A stretch of 64,000 bases of DNA from Murimonas intestini. Its GTDB lineage: Bacteria; Bacillota; Clostridia; Lachnospirales; Lachnospiraceae. The notes under the pieces were generated by a model. The model was not told where the DNA came from. It ran no database searches and was given only the letters and a program-made list of their open reading frames with translations. The DNA is taken from assembly GCA_003148945.1 (NCBI GenBank), contig QGGY01000006.1:62001-126000 (forward strand), in the 5' to 3' direction. The position numbers and the translations under genes were made by a program. Positions within the stretch are counted from its first letter, which is position 1; each line of letters opens with the position of its first letter. Of this stretch, positions 7,899 to 16,207 are shown piece by piece.

Positions 7899-8093
7899 TC
7901 ATATTTCACATTCAATTATTGATGCATTTTTCACAGTGGTAGAAAAACCGTTTTCAAGTTCTCTTAATCCATGAATATGAACACCACAACCAGGGCAGCA
8001 AAAGTCGAATGGAATATCGAAAAAGCCCATTTGAAAACGCATCCGAATTTTAGTTTTGCAGTAATTGCACTGGGCAAAAACATTATCAACCAT
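7899..8093 (-). CDS. Small zinc-ribbon protein, possibly truncated
   Basis: A 64-residue protein with two Cys pairs: CNYC (9-12) and CCPGC (32-36), a typical zinc ribbon, followed by a short tail ending IIECEI. Start supported by AAGGAG 8 nt upstream. The fold is normally the N-terminal metal-binding part of a longer protein, so this may be a truncated remnant that still has its own start, stop and terminator. It follows the AlbA/Schlafen-like regulator gene by 117 bp on the same strand. Confidence 0.6.
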   Translation of the reverse strand: MVDNVFAQCNYCKTKIRMRFQMGFFDIPFDFCCPGCGVHIHGLRELENGFSTTVKNASIIECEI

Positions 8094-8210
8094 GTTATGT
8101 TCTCCTTTGTAGAAGATGGATTACTTCCTCTGTTTCAACGCCAGTCCAATCAGCTGCTCTTCCTAATTTGCCATGAGCATAAAATCATTTTTCAAACTTC
8201 GGTGCTTGAA

Positions 8211-9527
8211 CTATTTGAGTTTATACTTCTTCGCAGCACCTCTGCCGATAATATCAATCAATCCACATTCACTCATCTGACGGGCGAGCAAATATGCTCT
8301 TGTCTTTTTAATATTCAGCAGCTCCTGCAGATCTTCGTCGGTCATTTCACCGTACTCGGCTAAATAATCCATTACCGTTTTCATTTGCGGAGTGACTACC
8401 ACAGGTGCTTTTTCAGCTGTTTCCGGTACGCTTTCGGCAACAGAACCACTGGCATTCATGTTAGGCAGCACCAGTTTAAATGTGTTGGTGGTCACTTCAA
8501 TGCGTGGCTGCACGGCACAATCCTTATAGAGCGCATAGATTTTTCGGATACCGATGCCGTAGGATTCAATCAGCCTTAAACGATGGAAGATTTCAGCCAA
8601 CTTGCGGTTGCGGGGCTGAGAAATGCCATTACGAATATCGTCAGCAGAAAGACCGGGCAGCAGGCCGCCAATAGAAATAAATTCTATGCAAGAGTCGTTG
8701 ACATTGATAATAATGCTGCCGCTGTAACTGTAGTCACGATGGACAAGGGCGTTGAGCAATGCTTCACGCAAAGCATCTTCAGGATAATCAGAAAGCTCCA
8801 CTCGCTCCAAACCCTTGAAGGTAGCGGCAGTGCGGTTGCAGAGCGTCAGATATGCATAGCTGTCATCCAGCTGCTTGAAGATGGAGCCACCAAACTCCTT
8901 TGCGTCCTTGAAGGTAATATTCGCATCATCACCAAACACGGCAATCTTGGTTGTATGCTGGCACTGGTCTGACAGGATCATAGCCAGGTTGGTGTATTGA
9001 TCGTCATGGATGTTTCGTAGGCCGAGCGCAATGTACTTTGCTTCGGAGAAATCAACCTTATACCGCTTGAAGGTACGCTCTGCTTCCTCAAAGGACAGCT
9101 CCTGCTGGGCTGTACGCATTTCCTCGAATACATCGCCGTCAGAATCTTTGATCATTCTGCGAATCTGATCCGGAGATGCCTGTACGCTGGATGCACCCTG
9201 ACGAACATAAACACCGTTGGGCTTCATTCCCTTGGATTTCAGATAATAAGGCTTATAGCTGCCTTCACCGACTTCAATCTGAATCACTTTATTATCTTGG
9301 AGGACATACCGCACGAACATGGTAACATCCGGTGCAATAGCATCACGGATTTCATTGGTCAAGCGGGTGTAAGTTTCATCCACATTATCAATACCGGTCA
9401 GATTACCTTTATCGTCGATGCCGATGTAGATAACACCGCCGTCAGTATTTGCAAACGCAATGACTTCCTTGTAGATGTCATCGATCATCTGAGATTTATA
9501 TTCAATACACCCACTTTCATATTGCAT
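8211..9527 (-). CDS. AlbA_2/Schlafen-domain ATP-binding regulator
   Basis: A 438-residue protein. Residues 1-125 form an AlbA_2/Schlafen-type domain (EYKSQ, EVIAFANTDGGVIYIGIDDKG). Residues ~250-335 match the divergent AAA_4/HATPase-like region (LREALLNALVHRDYSYSGSI; ESYGIGIRKIY). Residues ~375-435 are a winged helix. Such proteins are putative helicase/ATPase-like DNA-binding regulators and turn up in accessory and defence islands. An out-of-frame ATG lies 5 nt before the chosen start; the AGAGGAGG site supports the start at 9527. Its promoter is covered by repeated GTGAA half-sites, so autoregulation by the winged helix is likely. Confidence 0.85.
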   Translation of the reverse strand: MQYESGCIEYKSQMIDDIYKEVIAFANTDGGVIYIGIDDKGNLTGIDNVDETYTRLTNEIRDAIAPDVTMFVRYVLQDNKVIQIEVGEGSYKPYYLKSKGMKPNGVYVRQGASSVQASPDQIRRMIKDSDGDVFEEMRTAQQELSFEEAERTFKRYKVDFSEAKYIALGLRNIHDDQYTNLAMILSDQCQHTTKIAVFGDDANITFKDAKEFGGSIFKQLDDSYAYLTLCNRTAATFKGLERVELSDYPEDALREALLNALVHRDYSYSGSIIINVNDSCIEFISIGGLLPGLSADDIRNGISQPRNRKLAEIFHRLRLIESYGIGIRKIYALYKDCAVQPRIEVTTNTFKLVLPNMNASGSVAESVPETAEKAPVVVTPQMKTVMDYLAEYGEMTDEDLQELLNIKKTRAYLLARQMSECGLIDIIGRGAAKKYKLK

Positions 9528-9568
9528 ACATTGTCCCTCCTCTTAACAGTTCGCCTGTTGATACTTAT

Positions 9569-9596
9569 ATTATACTCTGATTTTCACTTTTTTCAA
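9569..9596 (-). promoter_or_regulatory. Promoter of the AlbA/Schlafen regulator
   Basis: TTGAAA (complement of 9591-9596), 16 nt, TATAAT (9569-9574), about 45 bp before the start codon. One of the best sigma-A-like promoters in the window. Confidence 0.7.
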
Positions 9597-9644
9597 TATC
9601 ACAGAGTGAAAATTCACATTTCATTCACTATGTGAATGTGAAAA
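9580..9644. promoter_or_regulatory. Cluster of GTGAA/TTCAC operator-like half-sites
   Basis: Within 65 bp there are six related half-sites: TTTTCAC (9581), GTGAA and TTCAC facing each other (9606-9617), ATTCAC (9623-9628) with GTGAAT (9632-9637), and GTGAAAA (9638-9644). They overlap the -35 region and upstream DNA of the regulator gene. Arrangement suggests cooperative binding of an autoregulatory winged-helix protein. Confidence 0.5.
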
Positions 9645-9720
9645 TTTGTTTTTATATTGGAACACAAAAGAAAGGGACAGTCGGGAAATAGATAGTCACA
9701 CCTGGCCTCAAATTTTTCCA

Positions 9721-9756
9721 AAAAAGAAAAAAAGATGGCTAACGACAACCATCTTT
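9721..9756 (-). terminator. Rho-independent terminator
   Basis: Perfect 8-bp stem (9731-9738 with 9749-9756), then a long T run on the minus strand (complement of the A-rich 9721-9733). It closes the transcript carrying the response-regulator fragment. The interval 9528-9821 otherwise holds only the operator cluster and promoter above. Confidence 0.8.
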
Positions 9757-9821
9757 CTCTCCGTTACATACGGGGTTGAAAGGTTAAAAACTATAATTAA
9801 CCGACAAACCCTTTTTCTGAT

Positions 9822-10064
9822 TTAGCAATATAATATTGTTTTTATTTTGAATATTTCCCTGTTAACAGACTTGATCAGAAAATCAAGAGGCCTTACTTTA
9901 AACAATTCCATAGCATACCCTGCCTGCTGTGAGATATAGACGATATGAGTCATCTCATCTTCCATCTTTTGCCTTATGATTTCCCCTATCTCCACCCCGC
10001 CGACGCCTGGCAGGTTGATATCTAAAAATATTATATTATAATGACCACCCTGTACATAACTCAT
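9822..10064 (-). pseudogene. Fragment of an AgrA/LytTR-type response regulator receiver domain
   Basis: An 80-codon frame showing the middle of a receiver domain: the phospho-acceptor strand IIFLDINLPGVGG, the Thr/Ser region HIVYIS, and the conserved switch end PLDFLIK. The first ~45 residues of a receiver and the whole LytTR DNA-binding domain are missing. In-frame codons upstream of the ATG still look homologous to the receiver and run back to the end of the metallopeptidase gene, so the truncation point is about 10100. Not expected to be functional. Confidence 0.7.
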
Positions 10065-10099
10065 CCCTCTTTCTGTTTTACTGCAAATACAGCGAAACC

Positions 10100-10471
10100 C
10101 TACCCGTTCCGCCTCTTATACTCCGCGATCTCAATAGCATCTTCCACCTCCAGCTCCTTCTCCCCCGCCAGAGATTCCAGATGGTGCCTGAATTCGTGGA
10201 GGATGGTCTTTCTGAGCCTTTTTGATAAGTCACTTCTGGAGAGATGTCCGTATATCTGCATGTAGGAACCATAGTACAGTACAATGAAACGCCCCAGATA
10301 CTTGTCCCTGTGGTATTCTCCCAAAATACACAGGTTATCATCCACACTGGCTGGGTGAAGCTTGCGCTTTTCCTGTACGATCAGGCCTCCGTTTAACTCC
10401 CTGTAGAATTCCTCCGGCAATGTGTCTGCTATTTCCCTGGCCATATTCTCAAATTCTTCAAGCGATACCAT
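10100..10471 (-). CDS. Small zincin-like metallopeptidase-family protein
   Basis: A 123-residue protein of the family annotated as 'metallopeptidase family' (DUF1025-like minimal zincin). The zinc-binding helix HEFRHH is at residues ~92-97 with the catalytic Glu at 93; the preceding segment has the conserved I(V/L)LYYGSYMQ strand. I start at ATG 10471 after GGAAGGGGG; the earlier in-frame ATG lacks a site. Substrate is unknown. Its 3' end abuts the response-regulator fragment, marking a rearrangement junction. Confidence 0.82.
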   Translation of the reverse strand: MVSLEEFENMAREIADTLPEEFYRELNGGLIVQEKRKLHPASVDDNLCILGEYHRDKYLGRFIVLYYGSYMQIYGHLSRSDLSKRLRKTILHEFRHHLESLAGEKELEVEDAIEIAEYKRRNG

Positions 10472-10526
10472 AAATGCCCCCTTCCAATATCTATTTGGTA
10501 AATGCACAGCCCTGTTGAATATTTAC

Positions 10527-11900
10527 CTATTTCATTATCATCTTCATCATTTTAAAATATAAATCCTTATAAGGCGGATAGCGCAGCGGCATATCGATCA
10601 GGCTGGATTTCTTCAGGATGCTTTTTCTGTGGCTGAATGTGTCAAAGCTGTCCTTTCCGTGGTAACCGCCCATCCCGCTGTTCCCCACTCCTCCGAATGG
10701 CATGTGGGAGCTCACCAGATGCATGATCGTGTCATTTATGCAGCCACCGCCGAAGGAGACCTTCTGTAAAAGGGATCTTTCCCTCTCTGACTTTCTGGTG
10801 AAATAGTAGCAGGCCAGGGGTTTCGGCCTGTCATTTACAAGCTCCATAGCTTCCTTCATAGATGAGAAGGTGAGTACCGGCAGGATAGGCCCGAATATCT
10901 CTTCCTGCATCACCGGGGAGTCCCAGCTTACTTCATCCAGAACTGTAGGCGCGATCTGCACACGTTTGGCATCACCGTTCCCACCGATTATGACCTTTCC
11001 GCTTCCCATCAGCCCCATGAGCCTTTCGTAATGCTTCATGTTCACGATTTTAGGAAAGCTCTCGGACGCCTGGGGTGCAGGACCGTAAAATTTCTTGATA
11101 GTAAATACGATTTTCTCCAGCAGTTCATCCTTCACTTTCTCATGTACCAGAAGGTAATCAGGAGCTACACATGTCTGGCCGGCATTGATATATTTCCCCC
11201 AGACTATCCTTTTGGCAGCCAGCTCCAGATCCGCCGTTTCATCCACAATACACGGGCTTTTTCCTCCCAGTTCCAGACTCACCGGAGTCAGGTTATGGGA
11301 GGCGGACTCCATGACCAGCTTCCCTACCTTTACGCTTCCGGTAAAGAAGATATAGTCAAACTTCTGGGAAAGGAGAGATTGGTTGGCCTCCCGGCCTCCT
11401 TCTATCACTGACACGTATTCCGCCGGATAGATTTCCTCCAGCATTTTTTTAATAAGCGCAGATACGTTTGGGGAATAATTGGACGGCTTCACGGCCGCGC
11501 AGTTTCCTGCCGCAATAGCCCCAATCAACGGGTCAAGAGTGAGCAGCACAGGATAATTCCACGGTGACATGATCAGGGCCACACCGTATGGATCCTTAAA
11601 TATCCTGCTCTTAGACGGAAAATTTACCAGTGAAGTGTGTACCCTTTCAGGCTTCATCCAATTTTTCAAATGCCGCCTCACAAATGACAATTCATCAAGC
11701 ACAAGCCCTATCTCAGTCCCATAAGCTTCAAAAGCAGGCTTATTCAGGTCCTTCTTCAGCGCATCCAGCAGTTCCTGTTCGTGGGACTTTATGGAAGTAC
11801 GCAGTTTATCCAGCTGTTCCTTCCTGAACTCATAGCTGTATGTCTTACCCTTTTTAAAAAATTCCTGCTGCTCTCTGACAATTTCTTCGATTGCTTTCAT
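10527..11900 (-). CDS. NAD(P)-dependent aldehyde dehydrogenase (class 3-like)
   Basis: A 457-residue aldehyde dehydrogenase, the short, C-terminally hydrophobic class 3/fatty-aldehyde type. Motifs: MSPWNYPVLL near 111-120, FTGSVKVGK (186-194), SLELGGKSP with catalytic Glu210, and GQTCVAPDY with catalytic Cys244. The C-terminal YPPYKDLYFKMMKMIMK is basic and amphipathic, as in membrane-associated members. It oxidises aldehydes to acids. It starts 18 nt after the serine acetyltransferase stop, so the two are likely cotranscribed, though no metabolic link is obvious. Confidence 0.92.
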   Translation of the reverse strand: MKAIEEIVREQQEFFKKGKTYSYEFRKEQLDKLRTSIKSHEQELLDALKKDLNKPAFEAYGTEIGLVLDELSFVRRHLKNWMKPERVHTSLVNFPSKSRIFKDPYGVALIMSPWNYPVLLTLDPLIGAIAAGNCAAVKPSNYSPNVSALIKKMLEEIYPAEYVSVIEGGREANQSLLSQKFDYIFFTGSVKVGKLVMESASHNLTPVSLELGGKSPCIVDETADLELAAKRIVWGKYINAGQTCVAPDYLLVHEKVKDELLEKIVFTIKKFYGPAPQASESFPKIVNMKHYERLMGLMGSGKVIIGGNGDAKRVQIAPTVLDEVSWDSPVMQEEIFGPILPVLTFSSMKEAMELVNDRPKPLACYYFTRKSERERSLLQKVSFGGGCINDTIMHLVSSHMPFGGVGNSGMGGYHGKDSFDTFSHRKSILKKSSLIDMPLRYPPYKDLYFKMMKMIMK

Positions 11901-11918
11901 AGTGGATCCCTCCCTGGA

Positions 11919-12872
11919 TCAGTCCTGTTCTTTTCTGTTGAAAAAGCCTTCCTGGCCAAGCTCTGCTGTCCTGGAGCGGTCTTTAAACTGCAGCTCCGGA
12001 TTCTTGATGCTTACCCTGGTATGGGCCGGTACACTTGATGTGACAAAAGCGTTACTTCCGATAACCGCCTCTGTTCCTATGACAGTCTCTCCACCCAGGA
12101 TAGACGCCCCGGAATATACTGTTACATTATCTTCCAGTGTTGGATGGCGCTTCTTATGCCGTAAGCTCTGCCCCCCTCTTGTTGACAAAGCACCCAGTGT
12201 GACTCCCTGGTAAAGCTTCACGCCATTACCGATCACAGTCGTCTCACCGATTACCACACCTGTTCCATGGTCAATGAAAAAATATCTGCCGATGGATGCT
12301 CCCGGATGGATATCTATTCCAGTCACACTGTGGGCATACTCAGTCATCATACGCGGAATGAGTGGCACTCCCATCAGAAACAGCTCATGAGCCAGTCTGT
12401 TTACAGTAATTGCCAGAAGCCCCGGATAAGAAAATATAACTTCATCTGTGTTAAATGCTGCGGGGTCTCCGTCATATGCCGCCTGTACATCCGTGGCGAG
12501 CACCTCCCTGAGACTTGGAAGCTTTTCAAGAAATGCGCTCACTATATCATCAGCCGCATCCACAGCCTCTTCCTTTGTCCTGGGCGCATGTTCCTGGTCA
12601 TGGAGCAGAGCCTTGGATACCTGCTTTGTAAGATGATACTGGATATTCTCAAGGAGTTCTCCCACATGATATTCTATGGAACAGCTCTTCAGGTTTTTCA
12701 TCTCAAAATATCCGGGAAATATGACCCACCTGAGCATCTCCAGGATATTCAGTATCGTATCACGGTTCAGCCTGTTCTGGCAGTCGATATTGCAGGTAGC
12801 GGGGTACTGCTCATAGCTGGACATCAGCTCTTCCACAAGATCTTTCATTTCTTTCTGCGTCGTTGTATTCAT
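11919..12872 (-). CDS. cysE: Serine O-acetyltransferase (EpsC/CysE type)
   Basis: A 317-residue serine acetyltransferase that makes O-acetylserine for cysteine synthesis. The N-terminal helical region (1-165) precedes a left-handed beta-helix of hexapeptide repeats (IHPGASIGRYFFIDHGTGVVIGETT and following), with the conserved DHGTGVVIGE and GNGVKLYQGVTLGA segments. Length matches the longer EpsC subgroup of Firmicutes. The ATG at 12872 follows AAGGAG; the open frame extends far upstream without a credible start. The C-terminus is charged (RKEQD) rather than ending in the Ile needed to dock O-acetylserine sulfhydrylase. Confidence 0.92.
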   Translation of the reverse strand: MNTTTQKEMKDLVEELMSSYEQYPATCNIDCQNRLNRDTILNILEMLRWVIFPGYFEMKNLKSCSIEYHVGELLENIQYHLTKQVSKALLHDQEHAPRTKEEAVDAADDIVSAFLEKLPSLREVLATDVQAAYDGDPAAFNTDEVIFSYPGLLAITVNRLAHELFLMGVPLIPRMMTEYAHSVTGIDIHPGASIGRYFFIDHGTGVVIGETTVIGNGVKLYQGVTLGALSTRGGQSLRHKKRHPTLEDNVTVYSGASILGGETVIGTEAVIGSNAFVTSSVPAHTRVSIKNPELQFKDRSRTAELGQEGFFNRKEQD

Positions 12873-12928
12873 AATTTTTACACTCCTTTTTTTATGTGAT
12901 GAATAAATACTCTTATTCCAGCGGGGAT

Positions 12929-14263
12929 CTATGCCCGCATGCCTTCTTTCCACACGCCCTTCATGTAAAAGGCTACAGATAAAACTGCGGCCAGTGACCA
13001 GCCTACAGGCCATGCCATCCAGATTCCTGTCGTCCCAAAAGATCCTGAAAAAGCAAATGCCAGGATTACTCTCAGCAGAAGGTCTGTGAATGTAGCTATC
13101 ATAAAGCATTTCATAGATCCTGCGCCCCGGAGCACTCCGTCTGCCATCAGCTTAAAACCGACTATGATATAAAATGGGGATACGATACGCAGGAATTCAC
13201 GTCCTATCCCGATCGCCACATCACTTTCCTTGTTCATGAACAGCATAAGCATATGTTCATCAAAGAAGAAATAGACAATAAAGAATGGAAGCACTACACA
13301 GGCCAGCATGACAATGGAAGACCTGAATCCCTTCCTGACCCTTTCCAGCTTTCCTGCCCCTATATTCTGTGCTGTAAAGCTGGACAGCCCGTTTGCCAGA
13401 GTTGTAATTGAAGTAATGGAAAAGGTGTTCAGCTTCACAGCTGCAGAGTACCCGGCGATAGCCGCCGACCCGAATCCATTGACAAGAAACTGGATAAAAA
13501 TATTCCCCACAGATATAAAGCTCTGCTGAAGGATACTCGGCACTGCGATCCAGCTTATCTTGCCGAGCATGGCAAGTGAGAACAGAGCCGGCTTCTCCTG
13601 TGTCCTGACTGATCTGACCCTGCTGGTCAAGGTAACGGCAGAGAGGATACATGAAATTCCCTGTGCTATGAAAGTCGCCCAGGCTACGCCTGCCACTCCC
13701 ATTTTCAGAAAGATCACAAATACAAGATCTAATATGATATTCCCGATAGATGAACCGATCAGAAAATAGAGGGGCGTCCTGGAATCACCCAGAGCTGTAA
13801 AAATACCTGTACATATATTATAGAGGAACAAAAAGGCCAGGCCCCCTATATAGATGTTCAGATACAGAGCCGCATCTGAAAATATATTATCCGGCGTCCT
13901 TATCATCTCCAGCATGGGATGGCAGAACAGCAGCCCCAAAAGAGTCAGGAGTATACTCAGCGCACCGCATGAAAAAAATGTGGTGGTGATCGCCGTTTTC
14001 ATTTCCCCGTATTTTCTTGCTCCAAACAGCTGTGAGATCACTACTGAACAGCCGATATTGCACCCCATGGCTATCGCCATAAATATCATCGTAATGGGGT
14101 AAGAGGCCCCAACGGCCGCCAGGGCCCCTTCTCCCACAAATTTTCCTGCTATCATGCTGTCCGCGATATTATATATCTGCTGGAACATAACGCTGATGAG
14201 CATAGGGATAGAAAAAGCCCACAATATCCTTGAAGGCTTTCCCTCTGTCATATCTTTAATCAT
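12929..14263 (-). CDS. MATE-family efflux transporter
   Basis: A 444-residue inner-membrane protein with about 12 hydrophobic segments in two homologous halves, the multidrug and toxin extrusion fold. N-terminal signature MTEGKPSRILWAFSIPML...FQQIYNIADSMIAGKFVG is diagnostic, and the second half repeats it (KISWIAVPSILQQSFISVGNIFIQ). It would export drugs or metabolites using a Na+ or H+ gradient. A strong promoter with an inverted repeat lies upstream, so it is probably an independent, regulated unit. Substrate unknown. Confidence 0.92.
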   Translation of the reverse strand: MIKDMTEGKPSRILWAFSIPMLISVMFQQIYNIADSMIAGKFVGEGALAAVGASYPITMIFMAIAMGCNIGCSVVISQLFGARKYGEMKTAITTTFFSCGALSILLTLLGLLFCHPMLEMIRTPDNIFSDAALYLNIYIGGLAFLFLYNICTGIFTALGDSRTPLYFLIGSSIGNIILDLVFVIFLKMGVAGVAWATFIAQGISCILSAVTLTSRVRSVRTQEKPALFSLAMLGKISWIAVPSILQQSFISVGNIFIQFLVNGFGSAAIAGYSAAVKLNTFSITSITTLANGLSSFTAQNIGAGKLERVRKGFRSSIVMLACVVLPFFIVYFFFDEHMLMLFMNKESDVAIGIGREFLRIVSPFYIIVGFKLMADGVLRGAGSMKCFMIATFTDLLLRVILAFAFSGSFGTTGIWMAWPVGWSLAAVLSVAFYMKGVWKEGMRA

Positions 14264-14322
14264 AATTTTCCGCGCAACTGTTTGGCACCTTCACAGTTAC
14301 TTTTCCCCTTCTTAAATGTATA

Positions 14323-14346
14323 ATTCCATAAATGTTTATATGGAAT
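14323..14346. promoter_or_regulatory. Operator-like inverted repeat at the MATE promoter
   Basis: Perfect inverted repeat ATTCCATA-N8-TATGGAAT, placed immediately downstream of the -10 box, where a bound repressor would block the start site. Confidence 0.5.
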
Positions 14347-14347
14347 C

Positions 14348-14376
14348 ATTCTAATACCTGCCGCGTCCCTTGTCAA
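14348..14376 (-). promoter_or_regulatory. Promoter of the MATE gene
   Basis: Consensus TTGACA (complement of 14371-14376), 17 nt, TAGAAT (14348-14353), about 85 bp upstream of the start codon. Confidence 0.65.
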
Positions 14377-14390
14377 ACGTAACTGTTAAA

Positions 14391-14427
14391 TAACGCCAGG
14401 CCTCCTCCCGTCCGGAAGAGCCTGGCG
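14391..14427 (-). terminator. Terminator of the split-kinase operon
   Basis: Perfect 8-bp GC-rich stem (14394-14401 with 14420-14427) with an 18-nt partly paired loop, followed on the minus strand by GTTATTTA. The T-run is weak. Its position just after the last DHp-only gene suggests it ends that operon. Confidence 0.55.
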
Positions 14428-14448
14428 CTCACTGTCTCCATATATCGT

Positions 14449-15327
14449 TCAAAATGACTCATCAGTTTTGCAGACTTTTAGCAGGTGTCTTAAGATACCC
14501 AATGCTTCCTCCTGACTGTCAATATTTTCAGAAAGGTAATATAATGCAGAAAGATAATTATTCCACTCATGCCTGAGACGGGCAAAGGCTTCGATCCTGT
14601 CTTCCAGATCACGGTAATATATTTGCTCCTGTTCCATCAGGCTCTGGACTCTTGCGTACTCCTTCTGCAGCTCTTCTCTCTGGGCCTGCCATTTCCACAG
14701 AACACATAAAAGCATTGCCCCGCAGCTGCTGAGGGCGAGTCCTAAAAGGATTATAACTGTATCCTTCATAACCGTATTAACATTATATTCTGTAAATCCG
14801 CACAAAAAAAACAGCTGGGAAACCGGAAGACACAAATAGTACCACATTCCTGCTACTTTTCTTGTTCTTACATTACTGTTCCAGATCCATGAAATAGTAA
14901 CAGCAAAAAAGACAGAAAATATATCCATTATGATCATCGGCATAATTAATGTGGGGCCTTTCCATAATAAAGCATCCCAGTCAAACGGTTTGCCCGCTGC
15001 TATAATCACAATCCGTGCCATAAATTCACTGCAGAAACTTATCATCTGAACAATTGCAAAGCCAAACAATCTGACAGGCAATGGATCCTTAAATCCAAAT
15101 ATCACTATAGCAAGTGTGACAGCCTGGCTTATTAATACAGTATATGCATCCCAGGGTATAAACACTCCTATTTTTATGACACAAATAGACATCAGTATAA
15201 ACTGGCTGACAACAAACACACAGCCCTTCTTATACCGGGGAGTCAAAACCATGACCCACATGCCGCAAATTGCAAAAACATCAACTGCTTCAAGCAGCAT
15301 ATATATCCAGAAATATTTATTGTCCAT
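14449..15327 (-). CDS. Membrane protein with DHp (phospho-acceptor) helix but no kinase ATPase domain, copy 1
   Basis: A 292-residue protein: about six membrane segments (residues 5-210), a coiled linker rich in Gln/Glu (213-248), then LRHEWNNYLSALYYL (251-265). His253 lies in the exact context of the AgrC/Spo0B-type dimerisation and phosphotransfer helix. After about 27 more residues the protein stops; the next 185 bp hold a terminator, not an ATPase domain, so this is its true end. It is a paralogue of the next gene. A normal sensor kinase would need about 130 more residues. Inference: phospho-acceptor or regulator partner of the kinase encoded two genes upstream. Start has GGAGAAAGGAG. Confidence 0.8.
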   Translation of the reverse strand: MDNKYFWIYMLLEAVDVFAICGMWVMVLTPRYKKGCVFVVSQFILMSICVIKIGVFIPWDAYTVLISQAVTLAIVIFGFKDPLPVRLFGFAIVQMISFCSEFMARIVIIAAGKPFDWDALLWKGPTLIMPMIIMDIFSVFFAVTISWIWNSNVRTRKVAGMWYYLCLPVSQLFFLCGFTEYNVNTVMKDTVIILLGLALSSCGAMLLCVLWKWQAQREELQKEYARVQSLMEQEQIYYRDLEDRIEAFARLRHEWNNYLSALYYLSENIDSQEEALGILRHLLKVCKTDESF

Positions 15328-15346
15328 TGTGCTCCTTTCTCCACAG

Positions 15347-16207
15347 TTACATTTTTTTCTTTAGCTCATCCAGTACCTGAAGGGCCTCATCCCTGTCCGC
15401 CTCATTATCCAGCAGATAGTAAACTACAGTAAGGCAATTATTCCATTCATGCCTCAGATGCGCCATGGATTCAACCTGCTCCTCCAGATCGTCAAACTCC
15501 ACTTTCTCCTGTTCCATCAAATAACTTACGCGCATAATTTCCCGCTGCAGCTCTTCTTTCTGCGCCTGCCAGTTCCACAATATACATAATAAAATACCGG
15601 TGCCTCCGGAAATAATCATTCCCAGCTGATAAATAATTTTGTCGTAAATATGTAAACTTCCGATCACGGCTGCACCCAGTATGAAAAATACATAATTAAT
15701 TGAGACTAAAATATAAATATTTATTCCCACAATCTTCTTATAACGCACCTTCTTATTCCAAAAATAAGTTGTCACCAGATTCATCAGCACAAAAAAGAAG
15801 CACATCATATAATGGTATGGAATCAGTTCCGGCCGATGCCAGACAGTGAAATCCCACACAATTTTATCGCCTCTGAGTACTGCTGCCGCCCTCGTTAAAT
15901 ATTCTGCGGCTGCACTGGCGGTTATCATAAGCACAAAATAAAAAAGCTTTAATTTCAAAGAATCTTTAAATAATATTATAACATTTATCAGTAAGATCAG
16001 CTGGTTGGCCTGGATCAAAAAGACTGCCGCATCATGTTCCGCTATTATATCCGAACATTTCAAAATACTCAGAGCTATAGTTACGCCAATACCCAGAATC
16101 AAAGGATATTTTTTTCTGAATCTCAGATTAAGAGACAATACAAAGCACCCATAATATGTTAATATCTGAACAAAATGAAGAGCTAAAAATACCACAGTAC
16201 TATTCAT
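15347..16207 (-). CDS. Membrane protein with DHp helix but no kinase ATPase domain, copy 2
   Basis: A 286-residue paralogue of the following gene with the same layout: membrane segments to about residue 210, a shared WQAQKEELQRE linker, and LRHEWNNCLTVVYYL (251-265) with His253 at the same residue number. It ends 33 residues after the His, only 20 bp before the next start, so there is no room for an ATPase domain. Its ATG overlaps the stop of the kinase gene by one base (TGATG), implying coupled translation and matched amounts of the two proteins. The two copies look like a tandem duplication that has diverged in the membrane part, perhaps giving different input specificity. Confidence 0.82.
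   Translation of the reverse strand: MNSTVVFLALHFVQILTYYGCFVLSLNLRFRKKYPLILGIGVTIALSILKCSDIIAEHDAAVFLIQANQLILLINVIILFKDSLKLKLFYFVLMITASAAAEYLTRAAAVLRGDKIVWDFTVWHRPELIPYHYMMCFFFVLMNLVTTYFWNKKVRYKKIVGINIYILVSINYVFFILGAAVIGSLHIYDKIIYQLGMIISGGTGILLCILWNWQAQKEELQREIMRVSYLMEQEKVEFDDLEEQVESMAHLRHEWNNCLTVVYYLLDNEADRDEALQVLDELKKKM

Noticed and set aside
8094-8210. Short frame ending in TEEVIHLLQRRT between the Schlafen-like and zinc-ribbon genes
   Set aside because: It begins after a stop without a start codon or ribosome-binding site and is under 30 residues. May be a gene relic, but cannot be supported.
12873-13109. Longer N-terminus for serine acetyltransferase
   Set aside because: The extension would overlap the MATE gene, lacks family similarity, and the internal ATG at 12872 has a clear ribosome-binding site.
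14428-15346. Possibility that the DHp-only proteins are frameshifted full kinases
   Set aside because: I looked for N-box and G-box segments after each stop. The space is 20 bp for one and about 185 bp (terminator and promoter) for the other, so no ATPase domain can be encoded.
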